Shown here: positions 1-11,391 of the stretch, piece by piece | How positions within the stretch are numbered: the stretch's first letter is position 1 | Layout of the letters: each line of letters starts with the position of its first letter | From: Phragmites australis | Taxonomy: Eukaryota > Streptophyta > Magnoliopsida > Poales > Poaceae | Direction of reading: 5' to 3' | DNA: 64,000 nucleotides | Assembly (NCBI RefSeq): GCF_958298935.1 | Contig: NC_084936.1 | Coordinates: 9,431,501 to 9,495,500 of the forward strand | The notes under the pieces: model-generated | Databases searched by the model: none | What the model was told of the DNA's origin: nothing | Seen by the model: only the letters and a program-made list of their open reading frames with translations | Position numbers and translations under genes: made by a program

Positions 1-465
1 GTATCCCCAGAAGGATAATGGAAGATTAGATTGGCTCATCATGGACCGAACCATGTCTAACAAAGTCTGGTTCCTCCGTTCGGACACTCCATTCCATTGA
101 GGCATCCTCGGTGGAGTCAACTGTGGAACAATTCCACATTGCTTTAGATGATCACCAAACTCATGGCTCAAATATTCACCTCCACAATCAGAACGCAGAA
201 ATTTAATTGTCTCGCCAAATTGATTTTATGCTTCATTATGAAACTCCTTGAACTTTTCAAAGGACTCAGACTTGGATCTCATTAGTTAGATGTAACCATA
301 TCTACTAAAGTCATCGGTAAAAGTAATGAAGTACTAAAAACCACCTCTAGCGATAGAGCTTATTGGTCTACATACATCAGTATGTACAAGGGCCAACAAC
401 TCACTCGACCTCTCTCCTTGACGGGTGAAAGGCGCCTTAGTCATCTTGCCAAGTAAACAAAATTC
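1..465 (-). pseudogene. copia integrase catalytic core, decayed
   Basis: Conceptual minus-strand translation gives the three acidic motifs of a copia integrase: VHTD, RSDCGGEY and NGVSERRN, the last carrying the catalytic glutamate. The enzyme joins element cDNA to host DNA. Several in-frame stops occur between the motifs, so it is not functional. It continues the frame at 466-1410 after a stop and runs off the window at position 1 in the conserved LPLSFWGY segment. Confidence 0.75.
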
Positions 466-1410
466 TCATGTATTAATTGATTCAAAATAAAATGAATCAA
501 GAAGACCACCTTTATGAAGCCTGTGCATGCGTTTCTCATTTATATGACCTAAGTGACAATGCCAAATAAAAGTGGGATTCAAATCATTAAGCCGATGCTT
601 CTTTATATTAATGTTATAGATAGGGATATCCTCAAGATCTAGAATATATAATCCATTCACCAATGGACAATTGCCATTCAAATAAATCGAACAACACTTG
701 TTCTTTATTATGAAATCATATCCATCTTCTTCCAAACATGAAGAAGAGATAATGTTTTTGCCCAAGGCAAGAATGTAATAATAATTATTTAATTCCAAAA
801 CTAATCTTGAGGGTAGCAATAAGGAATAAACACCGACAGCCAACGCAACAACTTCTGCACCATTGCCAACACTAGCATCCATCTCGCCTCTTGCACACTT
901 CCTAGTTCTTTTCAGTCCCTGCAACGACTTGCATGTATGAATCATCGATCTATTATCAAATACCCATGAATCTTTAGGACGAGTAGCAAGATTAATTTCA
1001 ATAACATTTATACCTGAAGCGGAAGTCTTACTTCCCTTCTTCCTCTTGAGTTCTTCTAAGTATAGCTTGCAGTTCCTCCGCCAATGGCCAGTCTTATGGC
1101 AGTGGTAGTAAGCATTAGAAGCAGCAGGGCCAGCCATGGACTTTCCAATATGTTTAGGCTTTGAGCTCGAGATCTCATCTGATGCTTTAGCCTTGGCCTT
1201 GCACTTTCTCTTCTTGCTATCTTTCTGAACCATCATCACATGACTAGAGCTTTTCTTAATGCTTTCCTTAGCAATCTTAAACATCCCATGCAATTCAGCC
1301 ATGCTCTTCTCCATGCTATTCAGCAGTCTTATACCTCGATCTGCTGTTCTCTCAACCACTAAGCGGCGTGCACTATCAGCCCCGATGGTGATTCTAGCTG
1401 GTAGGGGCAA
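466..1410 (-). pseudogene. copia gag C-terminus, protease and GAG-pre-integrase, decayed
   Basis: About 314 codons are open on the minus strand. A gag zinc-knuckle-like motif (YHCHKTGHWRRNC) sits near residue 103; the expected first cysteine is tyrosine, so metal binding should be impaired. The aspartic protease motif, normally D-T-G or D-S-G in a WVFDTG context, reads WVFDNR and has lost the active-site signature. The C-terminal WHCHLGHINEKRM segment matches the GAG-pre-integrase domain with its HHCC ligands. The N-terminal 100 residues are lysine-rich and the usual gag UBN2 region is absent. The methionine at 1410 is only the first in the open frame, not a supported start. Confidence 0.7.
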
Positions 1411-1613
1411 GTCGCATGGGCGGCTAGGCGGGAGATTGAGCTAATCTTTTTGGTCGTATGGTTCCATCTACTCGCACCTCATCCGATCCTAATTACACTA
1501 AACCGTGCAGCGACCAATCCATCACATGAACCGATCACTAAAATAATAGATCCAATCTATTACTACCACATATCATATATATGTGACTGATCCAGATCAA
1601 AAACTACGCAAGA

Positions 1614-1627
1614 TGGCTCTGATACCC
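1614..1627 (-). promoter_or_regulatory. primer-binding site (initiator tRNA-Met)
   Basis: On the minus strand the bases directly after the LTR read GGTATCAGAGCCA, complementary to the 3' end of plant initiator methionine tRNA, which primes minus-strand cDNA synthesis. This fixes the LTR boundary at 1629 and the element orientation. Confidence 0.85.
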
Positions 1628-1628
1628 C

Positions 1629-3114
1629 TGTAGGGGAACAGGCAGACTATGCTAGCCTCAAACAAAAAAATTTCTACCGCATTCACCCAGGAAATCATGT
1701 TAGTAGGAGATCATAGATCATTACCACTTGACGCGTAGTGTAGTGGAAGAAGAGTTAGAGTAGACCGATCCAACATCGTGCGTGTCAAACTCCTCGAGCA
1801 GCTTCTTGATCAGATCCGCAACCAGCTCCGCGCAGGTGGTCACACTCCTCGACCAACCTCGAGCAGGTGGTCGTGCTCCTCTACCAACTCCGAGCAGGCG
1901 GTCATGCTCCTCGACTAACTCCGAGCAGGTGGTCGTGCTCCTCGACCAACCCTCGTTTGACTCACCGAGAAGATCAGCGCTGCAGTAGCAGCAGCACCTC
2001 TAGTAGCCACACGTACTGGGCAGAAACACCGAGCGTGATGTGCTAGCACCGCACGCACGGCTAGGGTTTCAGAGTGGCTCAACCTTGGCATGCCCTACCC
2101 ACGCCTCTTCTTATACAGAGCTCGCCAATGGGCTCTCACGTTGGAAGCCCTTTAGGACTCTAACGTCTCATGGACCACAATCCAATCAAAACCCATATAC
2201 AAATCCAATTCGTATGTTTTGTTCCAACCCATTAAGTGTGTGACCTGTTAGGCTCATGTACAAACGGATATGACTCGGAAACCCTTTCCAAACCGAAATC
2301 AATAGTGGTCCCTAGCAGGACATGTTGACTCTCGAGTATACATAAAAGATTATATCAGTTGAACCTTGATATACACATGCATTGATCCTTTCTCTTCAAG
2401 ATACCAGTCAAGCTCAAGGTGAGATACATGCCAGCCTTGTGATAGCTTGACCATTCACTCGATAAAATAGTGGATTCATCATGATTAACTCTTTAATCAT
2501 ATTGGCATGGCCATAAACTTTCTCAATCTAACTACCTTGAGGGGCCCAGAGATATCTCTACCGTTATCAAGGAGGGGCAAATTCTATCTTGATCGCTCAT
2601 ACCCCACGACATGTTTCATGACAAACTCGAAAACTACCTTTATGACTACCCAATTACGGAATAGCATTTGGCAGCCTCAAAGTATGCCACTACACATTCT
2701 GGGAATCAATGACGATCTCAGGTACAAGGATCCTGCAGGTACACCATTTGAGATAACAACTGATGGCTCATCATAAATAACAATCCCAGCAGTATCTCAA
2801 GGTGGATCTATCCAACATCATATTTTCTAACTAATGTCGACATTATTGACCTGTTATCTCTATACCTATGATCCATGAAACGTGATCATTAATCAATACA
2901 TGTGCTGGTCTTATGTATCATCACAATGATATGTGACCGGGATTGATTAAGAATAATATTATGATATAAACAAAGAGTCTCATGAAGAAGTCACATACTT
3001 GCCAATCAATGTAAATGATAGTCATTCTTGGAATAACACATTATTTGGTAGTACATGAACATAGACGTGTGATACAATCATCTCTATGATTGCCTCTAGG
3101 GCATATCACCTTCA
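1629..3114 (-). repeat. 5' LTR of the copia element
   Basis: The 1486-bp LTR starts TGAAGGTGATATGCCC on the minus strand and ends CCCCTACA beside the primer-binding site. It aligns along its length with the solo LTR at 52647-54827 once that copy's hAT insertion is removed. A TATA-like GTATAAG on the minus strand near 2107-2116 is the probable promoter core; the other copy has TATATAAG there. The partner LTR and target duplication are outside the window. Confidence 0.85.
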
Positions 3115-3484
3115 GCTAGTGGGAGAGGAGTGAAGTCGGTGGGGGAGATAAGGCAGAGAGAGAGCCAGATGTGGGTAGATAAGGCAGAGAAAGAGCCGGA
3201 CGTGAGGCTTTTGCGAGCCAAAAGCCGATTGTAATGGAATTTTGGGTCCAGCCACTCCTTCACTATCGGTTGGTATTAAAAACAGGCAGTGAAGCTACAA
3301 CAGGGCATCACTGCCGGCTCATGGCTCGAGCCAACAGTGATTCCCCTTGTCACTGTCGGTTCGTAAGCTATATTGGCTGATTCTTCCTGTATGGTTTATG
3401 AACCGGCAGTGATGCCCCATCACTACCGACTCATTAGGAACCAGTAGTGATGGGCTGGCATATATGGCTGGTTCTGTAGTAGTG
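3115..3484. mobile_element. CACTA (En/Spm) transposon end fragment
   Basis: The right end, at 3484, reads TGTAGTAGTG, the inverted CACTACTACA terminus of CACTA elements. The preceding 250 bp holds several direct and inverted copies of a subterminal motif around CACTGCCGGTT / AACCGGCAGTG, where transposase binds in this superfamily. No transposase is present. The left part is cut by the copia LTR at 3114. The right end interrupts a copia reverse transcriptase frame that resumes as GYIEKIL, so the CACTA copy inserted into that older copia element. Confidence 0.75.
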
Positions 3485-4265
3485 GTTACATTGAGAAGAT
3501 ACTTGATACATTTAATCTCGGTGATTGCAATCATGTTACTACACCTTTTTCTTCACACTTTAATCATCTTCGAGTCAATGTCCTACTAATGAATAAGAGA
3601 AAGACTACATGCCACATGCTCCTTATATCCAGTGTAGTAGGAAATCTAATGTATGCTATGATTTGTACCGGACTAGATTTAGCTCATACAATTAGTGTGG
3701 CAAATTTGTGCATAATCCTGGCAAAGAACATTGGAATGTTACTAAGTGGATTCTTCATTATTTCAAATGGACTTCTAATTCTGACTTGATGTTTGATAAG
3801 AATAAGGTGAATACAAATAATATTATTGGGTTTGTTGATTCTGATTATGTTGTTGATCTTGATAAACGAATGCCTATCTCTGGATATATTTTCTCTCTAT
3901 GTGGCTCCACTATTAGTTGAAAAGCTTCTCTTCAGTCTGTTACTACTCTTTCTACTACTGAAGTAGAATATATTTCAGCTACTGAAGGTATCATGGAAGC
4001 TATTTGGTTGCGATGTCTAGTTTTTTAACTTGGTATTCCACATGATATTAATACTATTTATTGTGATTGCCATAGCACTATTTGTTTGACCAAGAATGAC
4101 ACGTTTCATGCCAAGACCAAGCACATTGATGTCAAACGTGCCCAAGGGCAAGCTATTATGGGGAAGATACATATTGATGATAATCCTGCATATATACTTA
4201 CCAAGTCACTCTCTAATATTAAGTTCAAATATTGTTTAGACCTAGTTGATATTCATAATGCTTGA
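3485..4265 (+). pseudogene. copia reverse transcriptase end and RNase H, decayed
   Basis: The conceptual translation begins GYIEKILDTF, the region after the reverse transcriptase active site, then shows GNLMYAM, a HNPGKEHW segment after a frameshift near 3700, DSDYVVDLDKR of RNase H, TEVEYISATE, and the terminal TKHIDV block. The order and motifs are those of copia pol C-termini. At least one frameshift and stops near 3918 and 4026 disable it. Upstream pol, gag and the 5' LTR are missing to the left of the CACTA insertion. Confidence 0.75.
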
Positions 4266-4323
4266 TCGTCCTTCGGAGTTCCGATGACAATTTCTTTATG
4301 GATATCTTTATTCGAATTTTGAG

Positions 4324-4336
4324 TCAAGGGGAGGTT
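4324..4336 (+). promoter_or_regulatory. polypurine tract of the copia element
   Basis: The purine-rich run around CAAGGGGAGG lies directly before a TGTTGGA LTR start. Such tracts prime plus-strand DNA synthesis during reverse transcription. Confidence 0.6.
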
Positions 4337-4600
4337 TGTTGGATAATGACTGAAACTATTTGAATACAGCTCAAAAAAGCACCTATAAATATAGACTACC
4401 TCTTATACTTGTAATTTGTACCATCATAATAAGATTTCTCTCCCGTAGTTTTTTTACCACCTCATTGGAGGATTTTTATAGTGGTTCTCCCCTAAAGTGA
4501 AGTAGGAACCATTGTCCTAGTAAGATTAGGATAGTAATCGTCGTAAGCATAGCACTTCTCAGTCCTAGTAGAATAAGTATAAGAGTCATCCTTTTCAACA
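4337..4600 (+). repeat. probable 3' LTR of the short copia element
   Basis: The start TGTTGGATAATG and end TTTTCAACA form short inverted termini typical of copia LTRs, giving 264 bp. A TATA-like CTATAAATATAG lies near 4383. It directly follows the polypurine tract and the RNase H frame. The 3' limit is set only by the inverted termini, because no second LTR is in the window. Confidence 0.55.
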
Positions 4601-5179
4601 GCAGCAGCTAGCAATAGTACTTACTGTTGAGTTGACTTGTTGCCAACGCGAAGCTAACCGAAAAACATTAAGGACAGACCAGCATTCTCCTGGACCAAAC
4701 AACGGAAAACCTGAAAATGAGCGCTGTGTAGCTGGGTGAGTTGATGCAGATGTTGTTCGCCGGCTATAAGCTTGCTAGAGGAAGATGAGCTATTTGAGTT
4801 TATTCTCCATGTTGTTTTGCCTTTAGCTATATATGCCCAAGGCTGAAGTAAGAACTAATATATTCTTCTGTATGTATCTAAGATGTTCATCAAATGCACT
4901 TTTTAAAACTACCTAAAGAGAGAGGATGCAACTACAGGGCAAATAGACAGGAGTAGGATTGACAATTGGTAAGCCATTTCCTAGTGCCCTCCATTCTCAT
5001 TCTCAACATAGAATTGAATACGAAAGGTCAGCCAATTTGCACGAGTTTTGAATTTAGTCAAAATTGGTGTAGCCAGCACCGCGGACAAGGAATTCATGGA
5101 GGCAAATGTACATGTATGATCAAACCATAGTTCATTCACGCTTCAGATTGACACTTATTCAATCCAGACACATGGGAGG
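4601..5179. other. unassigned interval
   Basis: I see no coding frame, terminal repeat or tandem structure in this stretch between the copia LTR and the Sirevirus 5' LTR. It may be old low-copy intergenic DNA that was once contiguous with sequence after 19943. Confidence 0.5.
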
Positions 5180-6589
5180 TGAGAAACAAAGTTGAAATGT
5201 GTATTTATTTATTTGTAATGAGTGATTAATATTTGTATTTATTTGGATTGATGATCTTCGGTTTTGTATGAGCTTTGATATGATTTGAATTGATTTGGGA
5301 TTTCATTTGAGCATATTGATTATAGACTAACTGGAATTAGAGTTGAAGATATACGTTTGCTTGTCTCATAGTGTGCAGGTGATGGATCCAACTTAGCGGT
5401 CGACGGCTGAATGATCGGGGCCAAGCGGAGTGCTGGATGACAGACGATTAAGGAGGCCGGGTGGAGTCAAGGGTGATTCTAGCTGAACACGTGGAGGTCA
5501 AGCAAAGCATGGAAGGCGGATGAAAACATCGTGCTGACAAAGCCAAACGAAAGGGATGCTGGTGTAAGTGACAAGACGGCCCGAGGGATCGTTGACATCG
5601 AAGCGCTTGCTTAAGGTATAAACAAGGCGGCGAGTCATGCTTTGAGAAGCGTGTAGATGGTTTCGCGGTTTGGTCTCAAAATCGTAGGAGGACTGGAGGA
5701 GTATGTGGCACTATCGCGAAGCTTACGTTGAGGCGAAGCTAAGTCGTGAAGGCGCCGTAACCGTCCGATGAATGGAGAAGAAAATGTACCAAAATACCCT
5801 CGGTGGTAGGTAGGAGTGTACATAAGAGAGGGGTATTTTGAGAAAAAGCTAAGAAACTTATGGGTCAAGTTTTCTAGGCCTATAAATAGATGTGTAGGGC
5901 TATGAGAGAGTTTGAACCAACCACTTGAACCCTCTTATGCCACTTATTTGAGAGCTTAGATCTAAGGTTTCTAGATGAGAGAAAAATAAATGCTTAGCCT
6001 ATGTAACAGGTGATAGTTTTGAGAGATAAATCTTTGTAATCCGCTTAAAATAGGGCTGATTTCTTTGAGTAATGAAGTTTATATTTTTGCATATGTTTGA
6101 ATTTTCCTCCTTCTAGTTTCCCTCCATTGGTTCATTTGCAAGTTTTCAAGTTTATCGGTTTCTGGTTTTGATTTTCGTTTTGGATCTTTGGGCTGAAATT
6201 TCAGCACCTTATGAGGTCATTCTTCTTGTTGCTACAGGCATAAAATTCGCATACACATGCTTATGTGATGGGGTCTGGAATTCCCTTGCCTCTAGATAAA
6301 TGTGGATAGTTTCGTTGCTCGATGTTCATCTTTTCTTGTTTCTTTGCAAGTTGTGATCTTTCTAGTGCTAAGACACATGGATTGATCTTAAATGGAACCT
6401 ATGGTTCATATACCATCTATGGAGTCGTGTTGCCTCAATTTTCTCTTATTAAAACTTCTCTCTATTTTTACTTCCATTTGAGTTTTGAGGTTCGTTGGGT
6501 GATCTAAATAGGAGAAGGTCATTGATTTCACAAGAAATTTATTGAGGTACCTATTCACCCCCTCTCTAGTCATCAATATCGTTCCTACA
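5180..6589 (+). repeat. 5' LTR of Sirevirus copy 1
   Basis: It starts TGAGAAAC and ends CCTACA immediately before the primer-binding site. TATAAATAGA at 5881-5890 is the likely promoter core, giving a transcript start in the following tens of bases. It aligns with 18486-19943, including the stretch around TACGTTTGCTTGTCTCAT. The 5' boundary rests on alignment to the other LTR, where the start reads TAAGAAAC. Confidence 0.8.
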
Positions 6590-6590
6590 A

Positions 6591-6604
6591 TTGGTATCAG
6601 AGCT
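6591..6604 (+). promoter_or_regulatory. primer-binding site of Sirevirus copy 1
   Basis: TTGGTATCAGAGCT follows the 5' LTR by one base and is complementary to the 3' end of initiator methionine tRNA. Confidence 0.85.
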
Positions 6605-6652
6605 AATTTGATCACTTATTGACCTTAACCGGCTTTATGATCCATATGCGAC

Positions 6653-8920
6653 ATGGAGAGAAGTGAGCATATTTCGCTGTTTGGTGGTCGTGATTTTTGT
6701 ACTAGAAGGTGCGTATGGAGGCTTATCTCTTAAGCCAAGGAAGTGCAATTTGAGAGGTAGTTGATTCCAACTACGAGATCCTTGCTACTCGCACGACTTA
6801 GGTTCAAATCAAACAGTATGAGGTTAATAACAAGACCAAAAATATTTTATTCACAAGCCTTAGTTGGAATGAGTTTAACAGGGTTCAACACATCCGTACT
6901 GCCAGGAGATTTGGACTACTATGAGTGTCTTTGATGAAGGCACTAATCAGATTAAGGCCAAACTCCAAAGCACATAAAACCAAGAATATCAAATGTTTGT
7001 GCAAGGCCCCGAAGAGTCTTTAGATGCCATGTTTGCTCGCTTTGATGGAATTGTTAGCAATCTTGGATCAACTGGTGTTTTGTCCTATTCTGATCACGAG
7101 AGAGCGATTAAGCTTCTCTATGCTTTGGATCATAGCATATGAGAAGTGAAGATCTCGAGCATTGAAGAGTCATCAAGTTACAATACGTTAACATGTGATG
7201 AACTCTTCAGCAAGCTCAAATCCACTGAGATAGTCAAGGCGGCTCGGATTGGTCTTAGAAACCCCTTGTCTCAGAATATGGCGTTGTTTTTTCGGACCTA
7301 ATAGTGGCAACCCGTCTGGAGTTGGTGTTTCTTATGCTAACACTTTATCTGATGGATTTGCTTTGTCTTCCTTGGTCTCTATCATAGAGGAGCAGGTGGA
7401 TATGCTTGATGACGAGGATCTTGCACTGATTGTGAAGAAATTCACCTGCTTCTACAACAACCACCGAGACCGGAGGAGGGGCAGTTCCCGTGTCTGCTTT
7501 GAGTGTGGTGACACCACCCACTTCAAGGCAGACTGCCCCAAGCTCAAAAGGAAGTAAGACTACGACAACGACCATGACTACGACAAGTACAAGAACAAGA
7601 TCAAGATCAAGAAGTCCTTCTTGAAGAAGAACCGCAACCAGATGGTCAAGAAGGCGTCCAAGACGGTTTCTAGGGTGTTCGTGGCAGCTCTTAGTGACAT
7701 TGACACCTCTTCAAGCGAGGAGGAGAGCTCAAAGGAGGATGAAGTGCAAGTGAAGAGCAAGAAGAAGGCCAAGAACCTCACCGGCCTCTACTTCATGGCA
7801 GATGACAACAACAACAACAGCCCCGAGCTTGATCCCTCTGAGGTATTACCTTCCTATGATCAACTTTCCATCCAAGTTGATACCTTGAATGATGCTCTTG
7901 TTAGCCAGGATAGGTTACTTAAGAAAGCTGTGTGTGAGCTGAAGGAGTTTAGGCCTAAGTATGAGTCTGTTTCTTCTGAGCTTGCATTGCTTAGATTTAG
8001 GTATGGTGATGAAGAGTGTGAGAGTTGTTTGGTGGTTATAACAGAACTTGCCGAGCTTCAGGCTTTGCATGCTCAAGCTGCCAGTTGACTTGAGACTGCT
8101 GAGAAGAAGCTCTCTGAGGAGGATTCTAGATCCACTCTCTTAAGCGTCTGCATGAATTACCCTTTGCTTGCAAAGAATGTTGAACTGAAAGCAGTGTGCA
8201 TCAAGGAGTTGGAATCTAGATTGGAGAGTGCTGGGAGTTTGAAGGATGTGCAGCCGAATTGTCCCACCTGCATCATCTTTCAGGACAAACTCAGCTGAGT
8301 TAGAGAGCAAGTTGAGAAGCTTTTAGCCGAGAATGAGTATCTCCTTCCTCTAGTGGAGAAATACTCAGAAGACAAGGGCAAAATGAATTTGATCTTGACA
8401 AAGACCAATATGTGTGCCGATAAAGCGGGTTTGACTCTTGGGTTGGATTTTGAGAGGGTGGCTTATATTGGGGAGAGTAAGACTATTTTCACCACATCTA
8501 TTACCCTAGAAGCTGAGAAATTAAAAATCAATGCCACACTACAACTCAATAAGAAGAAACCTACACCACAGCCTACCAAAAAGAAGCCCATACCATAACC
8601 CAAGAGAGCTTCACAATCTTAGATGAGAGCCCCTGTGAGAGAGCCTAGAGTGATTGGCAGTCGAGTTCCCAAGACATGCTACCAGTGCACGTACTGCCAG
8701 AGAGAGGGTCACTTGGTTGAGTTTTACTTTCACCGTAGGAGGGATGAGCGGCGTGAGTAGGAGTGGAGTACCCGGGACATGTACCACCCCTTTGTTGGTG
8801 TACATGAGCCTTCTCCGCGCTCCTACCAATGAGTCTCTAGCGTTTTTCAGTCTCTTCCTAGAGGTGGTGCCCGACGTGGATTTTACCATGACTCATATGG
8901 TTTTGATCCACATGTAAGAG
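6653..8920 (+). pseudogene. Sirevirus gag, decayed
   Basis: Gag forms the cytoplasmic virus-like particle. The first ATG after the primer-binding site begins MERSEHISLFGG, a normal copia gag start. Gag-like sequence then continues in shifting frames: an intact zinc knuckle CFECGDTTHFKADC near 7494-7535, a lysine/serine/acid-rich segment, and a long hydrophilic, probably coiled-coil region (7621-8598). A second knuckle at 8686-8728 reads CTYCQREGHLVEFY, with tyrosine for the last cysteine. Large coiled-coil gags with extra zinc motifs are typical of Sireviruses. Many stops and frameshifts break it, some fitting CGA-to-TGA change (for example after HAQAAS near 8086). Confidence 0.75.
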
Positions 8921-9095
8921 GCTTTGAGTTCCACGCTTTGGCACACTACATTTTTCTCGCCCCCAACGTACTAGTGTTAATTTGCATACACCTGCTTTTA
9001 CTGCTTTAGGACGGATGACCCAATACTGAATTCCCAAGAAGTTTATGACTAACCCTAGTACTGAGCCATCCACCTACTACTCTTCTCACATGTAG

Positions 9096-11199
9096 GTGGC
9101 AAGCGGAGGCCTGGAGAACAAGTGGCTCATTGACTCCGGTTGTTCGCACCATATGACCGGAGATACATCATGGTTCTCTAGCCTCACCTCGATGAAGCTG
9201 CACGAGTACATCACTTTCGGTGATGATCAGAAAGGACAGGTGAAAGCCAAAGGTATGGTAAGGGTGAATGAGAGTTTTACTCTCAAGGATGTGGCTTTGG
9301 TGGAGCATCTGGGAAACAATTTTCTTTCTGTATCTTAGTTGCTGGATGAGGACTTGGAAGTACGTTTCAAACACAATACTTCTCGAGTTCTTGATTTTCA
9401 GGCGCTTTGATTTGCTGGATTTCCAGAGTTTAGGGTTTATGGTTTTTAGAGCTGATTTTTCTGAATTTCTTGGTTCTTTTCGTTGTTTGATTGCTCAACC
9501 TTTTTCTAAGCTTTGGATGTGGCATAGGAGACTATGGCATATGAGTTTTGACTTGCTTACTCATTTGAGTGCCCTAGGCTTGATCTGATGATTGCTCAAG
9601 CTTAAGTTTGAGAAGAACCTCATTTGTGCTCCTTGTCGGTATGGTAAGATGGTTGCCGCCTCTCACCCAGCAGTCAATTTGGTGATGACTAAACGACCGG
9701 AAGAACTTCTTCATATGGACACTGTTGGTCCTTCCCGAGTTCGTTTGGTGGGTGGGAAGTGGTATGTACTTGTCATTGTTGTTGATTTCGCTCGCTACTC
9801 TTAGGGTTTTTTTTCTTGTGAGCAAGGATGAAGTGTTTTCACACTTTCAGAGCTTGGCTTTGAGATTGTTCAAAGAACTCCCTGATGCATTGAAAGCAAT
9901 TTGCAGTGATAATGGCACCGAGTTCAAGAACTATCTCTTTGATGCTTTCTGTCTTGAGTATGGCATTGAGCATCAATTTTTCACCCTACGCGTTTCTCAG
10001 CAGAATGGCGTGGTTGAGAGAAAGAATTGCACTTTGGTGGAGATGGCTAGGATGATGCTCGATGAGCATAGGACTCCTAGGAAGTTTTGGGCTGAGGCCA
10101 TTAGCATGACGTGCTACATCTCCAATCAAATTTTCTTGCATTGATCTTGAATTTGACTTCTTATGAGTTGTGTTTTGGGAGGAAGCCGAAGGTTCCGCAT
10201 TGGAGAGTTTTTGGGTGTCGGTGCTGCATCCTAAAGTGTGACAATCTTAACAAGTTCGAGTCGCGTTCTTTCGATTGCATTTTGTTTGGGTATTCTCTCA
10301 TGGTCATTCTTACAGGGTCTTTAATTTTGACACAAACACCTAGTCCTGTGATGTGACCTTTGATGAATCAACCCCTTGTGCTAGTCCTATCTTTGAGTGT
10401 GCAGGTGATCAGGAGATGAGCGAAAGCATTTTTGTAGACAACGACCTTCCAGCTTTCGGGGATGATCCACTACTTCCTACTACTGCACTCGCTCCTGAGC
10501 TGGTTCCTGCCTCCTCGACACCGGCAGAGGGTCATACAGCCTCTACTTCCATTTTAGCTGCTTTAGAGCCTGCAGTGTTTGAGGGGGAGGTCATCTCACA
10601 GCGTGAAGCCCCTCAACACATTCAACAGCGACATCCCCCACAGCTGATGATTGGCGACCTTGGTGAGAGGGTAACAAGGTCCAAATCTGTTTCTCATGCT
10701 CATTACATTGATTCTGCATTACCTGCTTCTTTTAAGCCCTATGATGTTAGACATGCTTTATCTGATTCGAGTTGGGTCAATGCCATGCATGAAGAGCTTG
10801 AAAACTTTCAGAGAAACCAAGTTTGGGTTCTAGTAGAGCCACCCCAAATGTTCACACTATAGGCACCAAATGGGTTTTTAAAAACAAACAGGGAGATAAT
10901 GGGTCTATAGTAAGAAACAAGGCTAGAATAGTAGCTCAGGGTTTCACTTAGTTAGAGGGGATAGACTTTGGAGAGACCTTTGCACCAGTAGCTAGGCTGG
11001 AAGCTATTAGGATCCTCCTTGCATTTGCGGCATCTTGAGGTTTCAAGTTATATCAAATGGATGTCAAGAGTGCTTTCCTAAATGGTTTTATAGAGGAAGA
11101 GGTCTATGTCAAGGAACCCCCAGGTTTTGAGCATCCTAAATACCCTCATAGAGTATACAAGCTTCAAAAAGTTTTGTATGGGCTTAAGTAGGAAACTAG
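9096..11199 (+). pseudogene. Sirevirus pol, first part: protease, integrase, start of reverse transcriptase
   Basis: In order: protease active site WLIDSGCSHHMTGD near 9123; GAG-pre-integrase WHRRLWHMSFD near 9520; integrase zinc and core with HMDTVGP, CSDNGTEFKN and NGVVERKN (the D-D-E residues); a proline/acid-rich linker (10353-10700); then reverse transcriptase from NAMHEELENFQRNQVW through [18 protein letters not shown] and LYGLK. The frame changes several times and stops occur, for example where glutamine is expected in LYGLKQ and VAQGFTQ. The reading stops at TRAW, where the hAT element has inserted; it resumes at 16097. Confidence 0.8.
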
Positions 11200-11391
11200 G
11201 GCTTGGTTAGGCTAGCAAGTGGCGTGGACCTTGCCGCAAAGCCGCTGGGCCGACCTGCGCCGCGAGCCCACAACATGCAGCCACACGACCCACTTTCACT
11301 GGAACGGGTCTACACGAGCATCCCGCAGGTCCCAACGGCGCCACAAAGTCCACGAACAAACAGAAGCTTGAGGCATCGCAGATTCGCAGAC

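Larger units (their letters stand above)
1..3114 (-). mobile_element. Ty1/copia retrotransposon, 5' portion, minus strand
   Basis: Read on the minus strand, this is a copia element cut by the left edge of the window. The order is 5' LTR (1629-3114), primer-binding site, a shortened gag, protease, GAG-pre-integrase and integrase. Only about 220 bp separate the primer-binding site from the gag zinc-knuckle reading frame, so most of the gag N-terminus is missing. The same LTR family occurs as a solo LTR at 52647-54827. The LTR end at 3114 abuts CACTA sequence, so this element probably inserted into that transposon. Reverse transcriptase, RNase H and the 3' LTR would lie to the left of the window. 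Confidence 0.85.

Noticed and set aside
5175..5183. GTGAG / GTAAG as target duplication of Sirevirus copy 1
   Set aside because: It would force the LTR to begin AAAC, not TG, and cut into sequence shared by both LTRs; left as undetermined.
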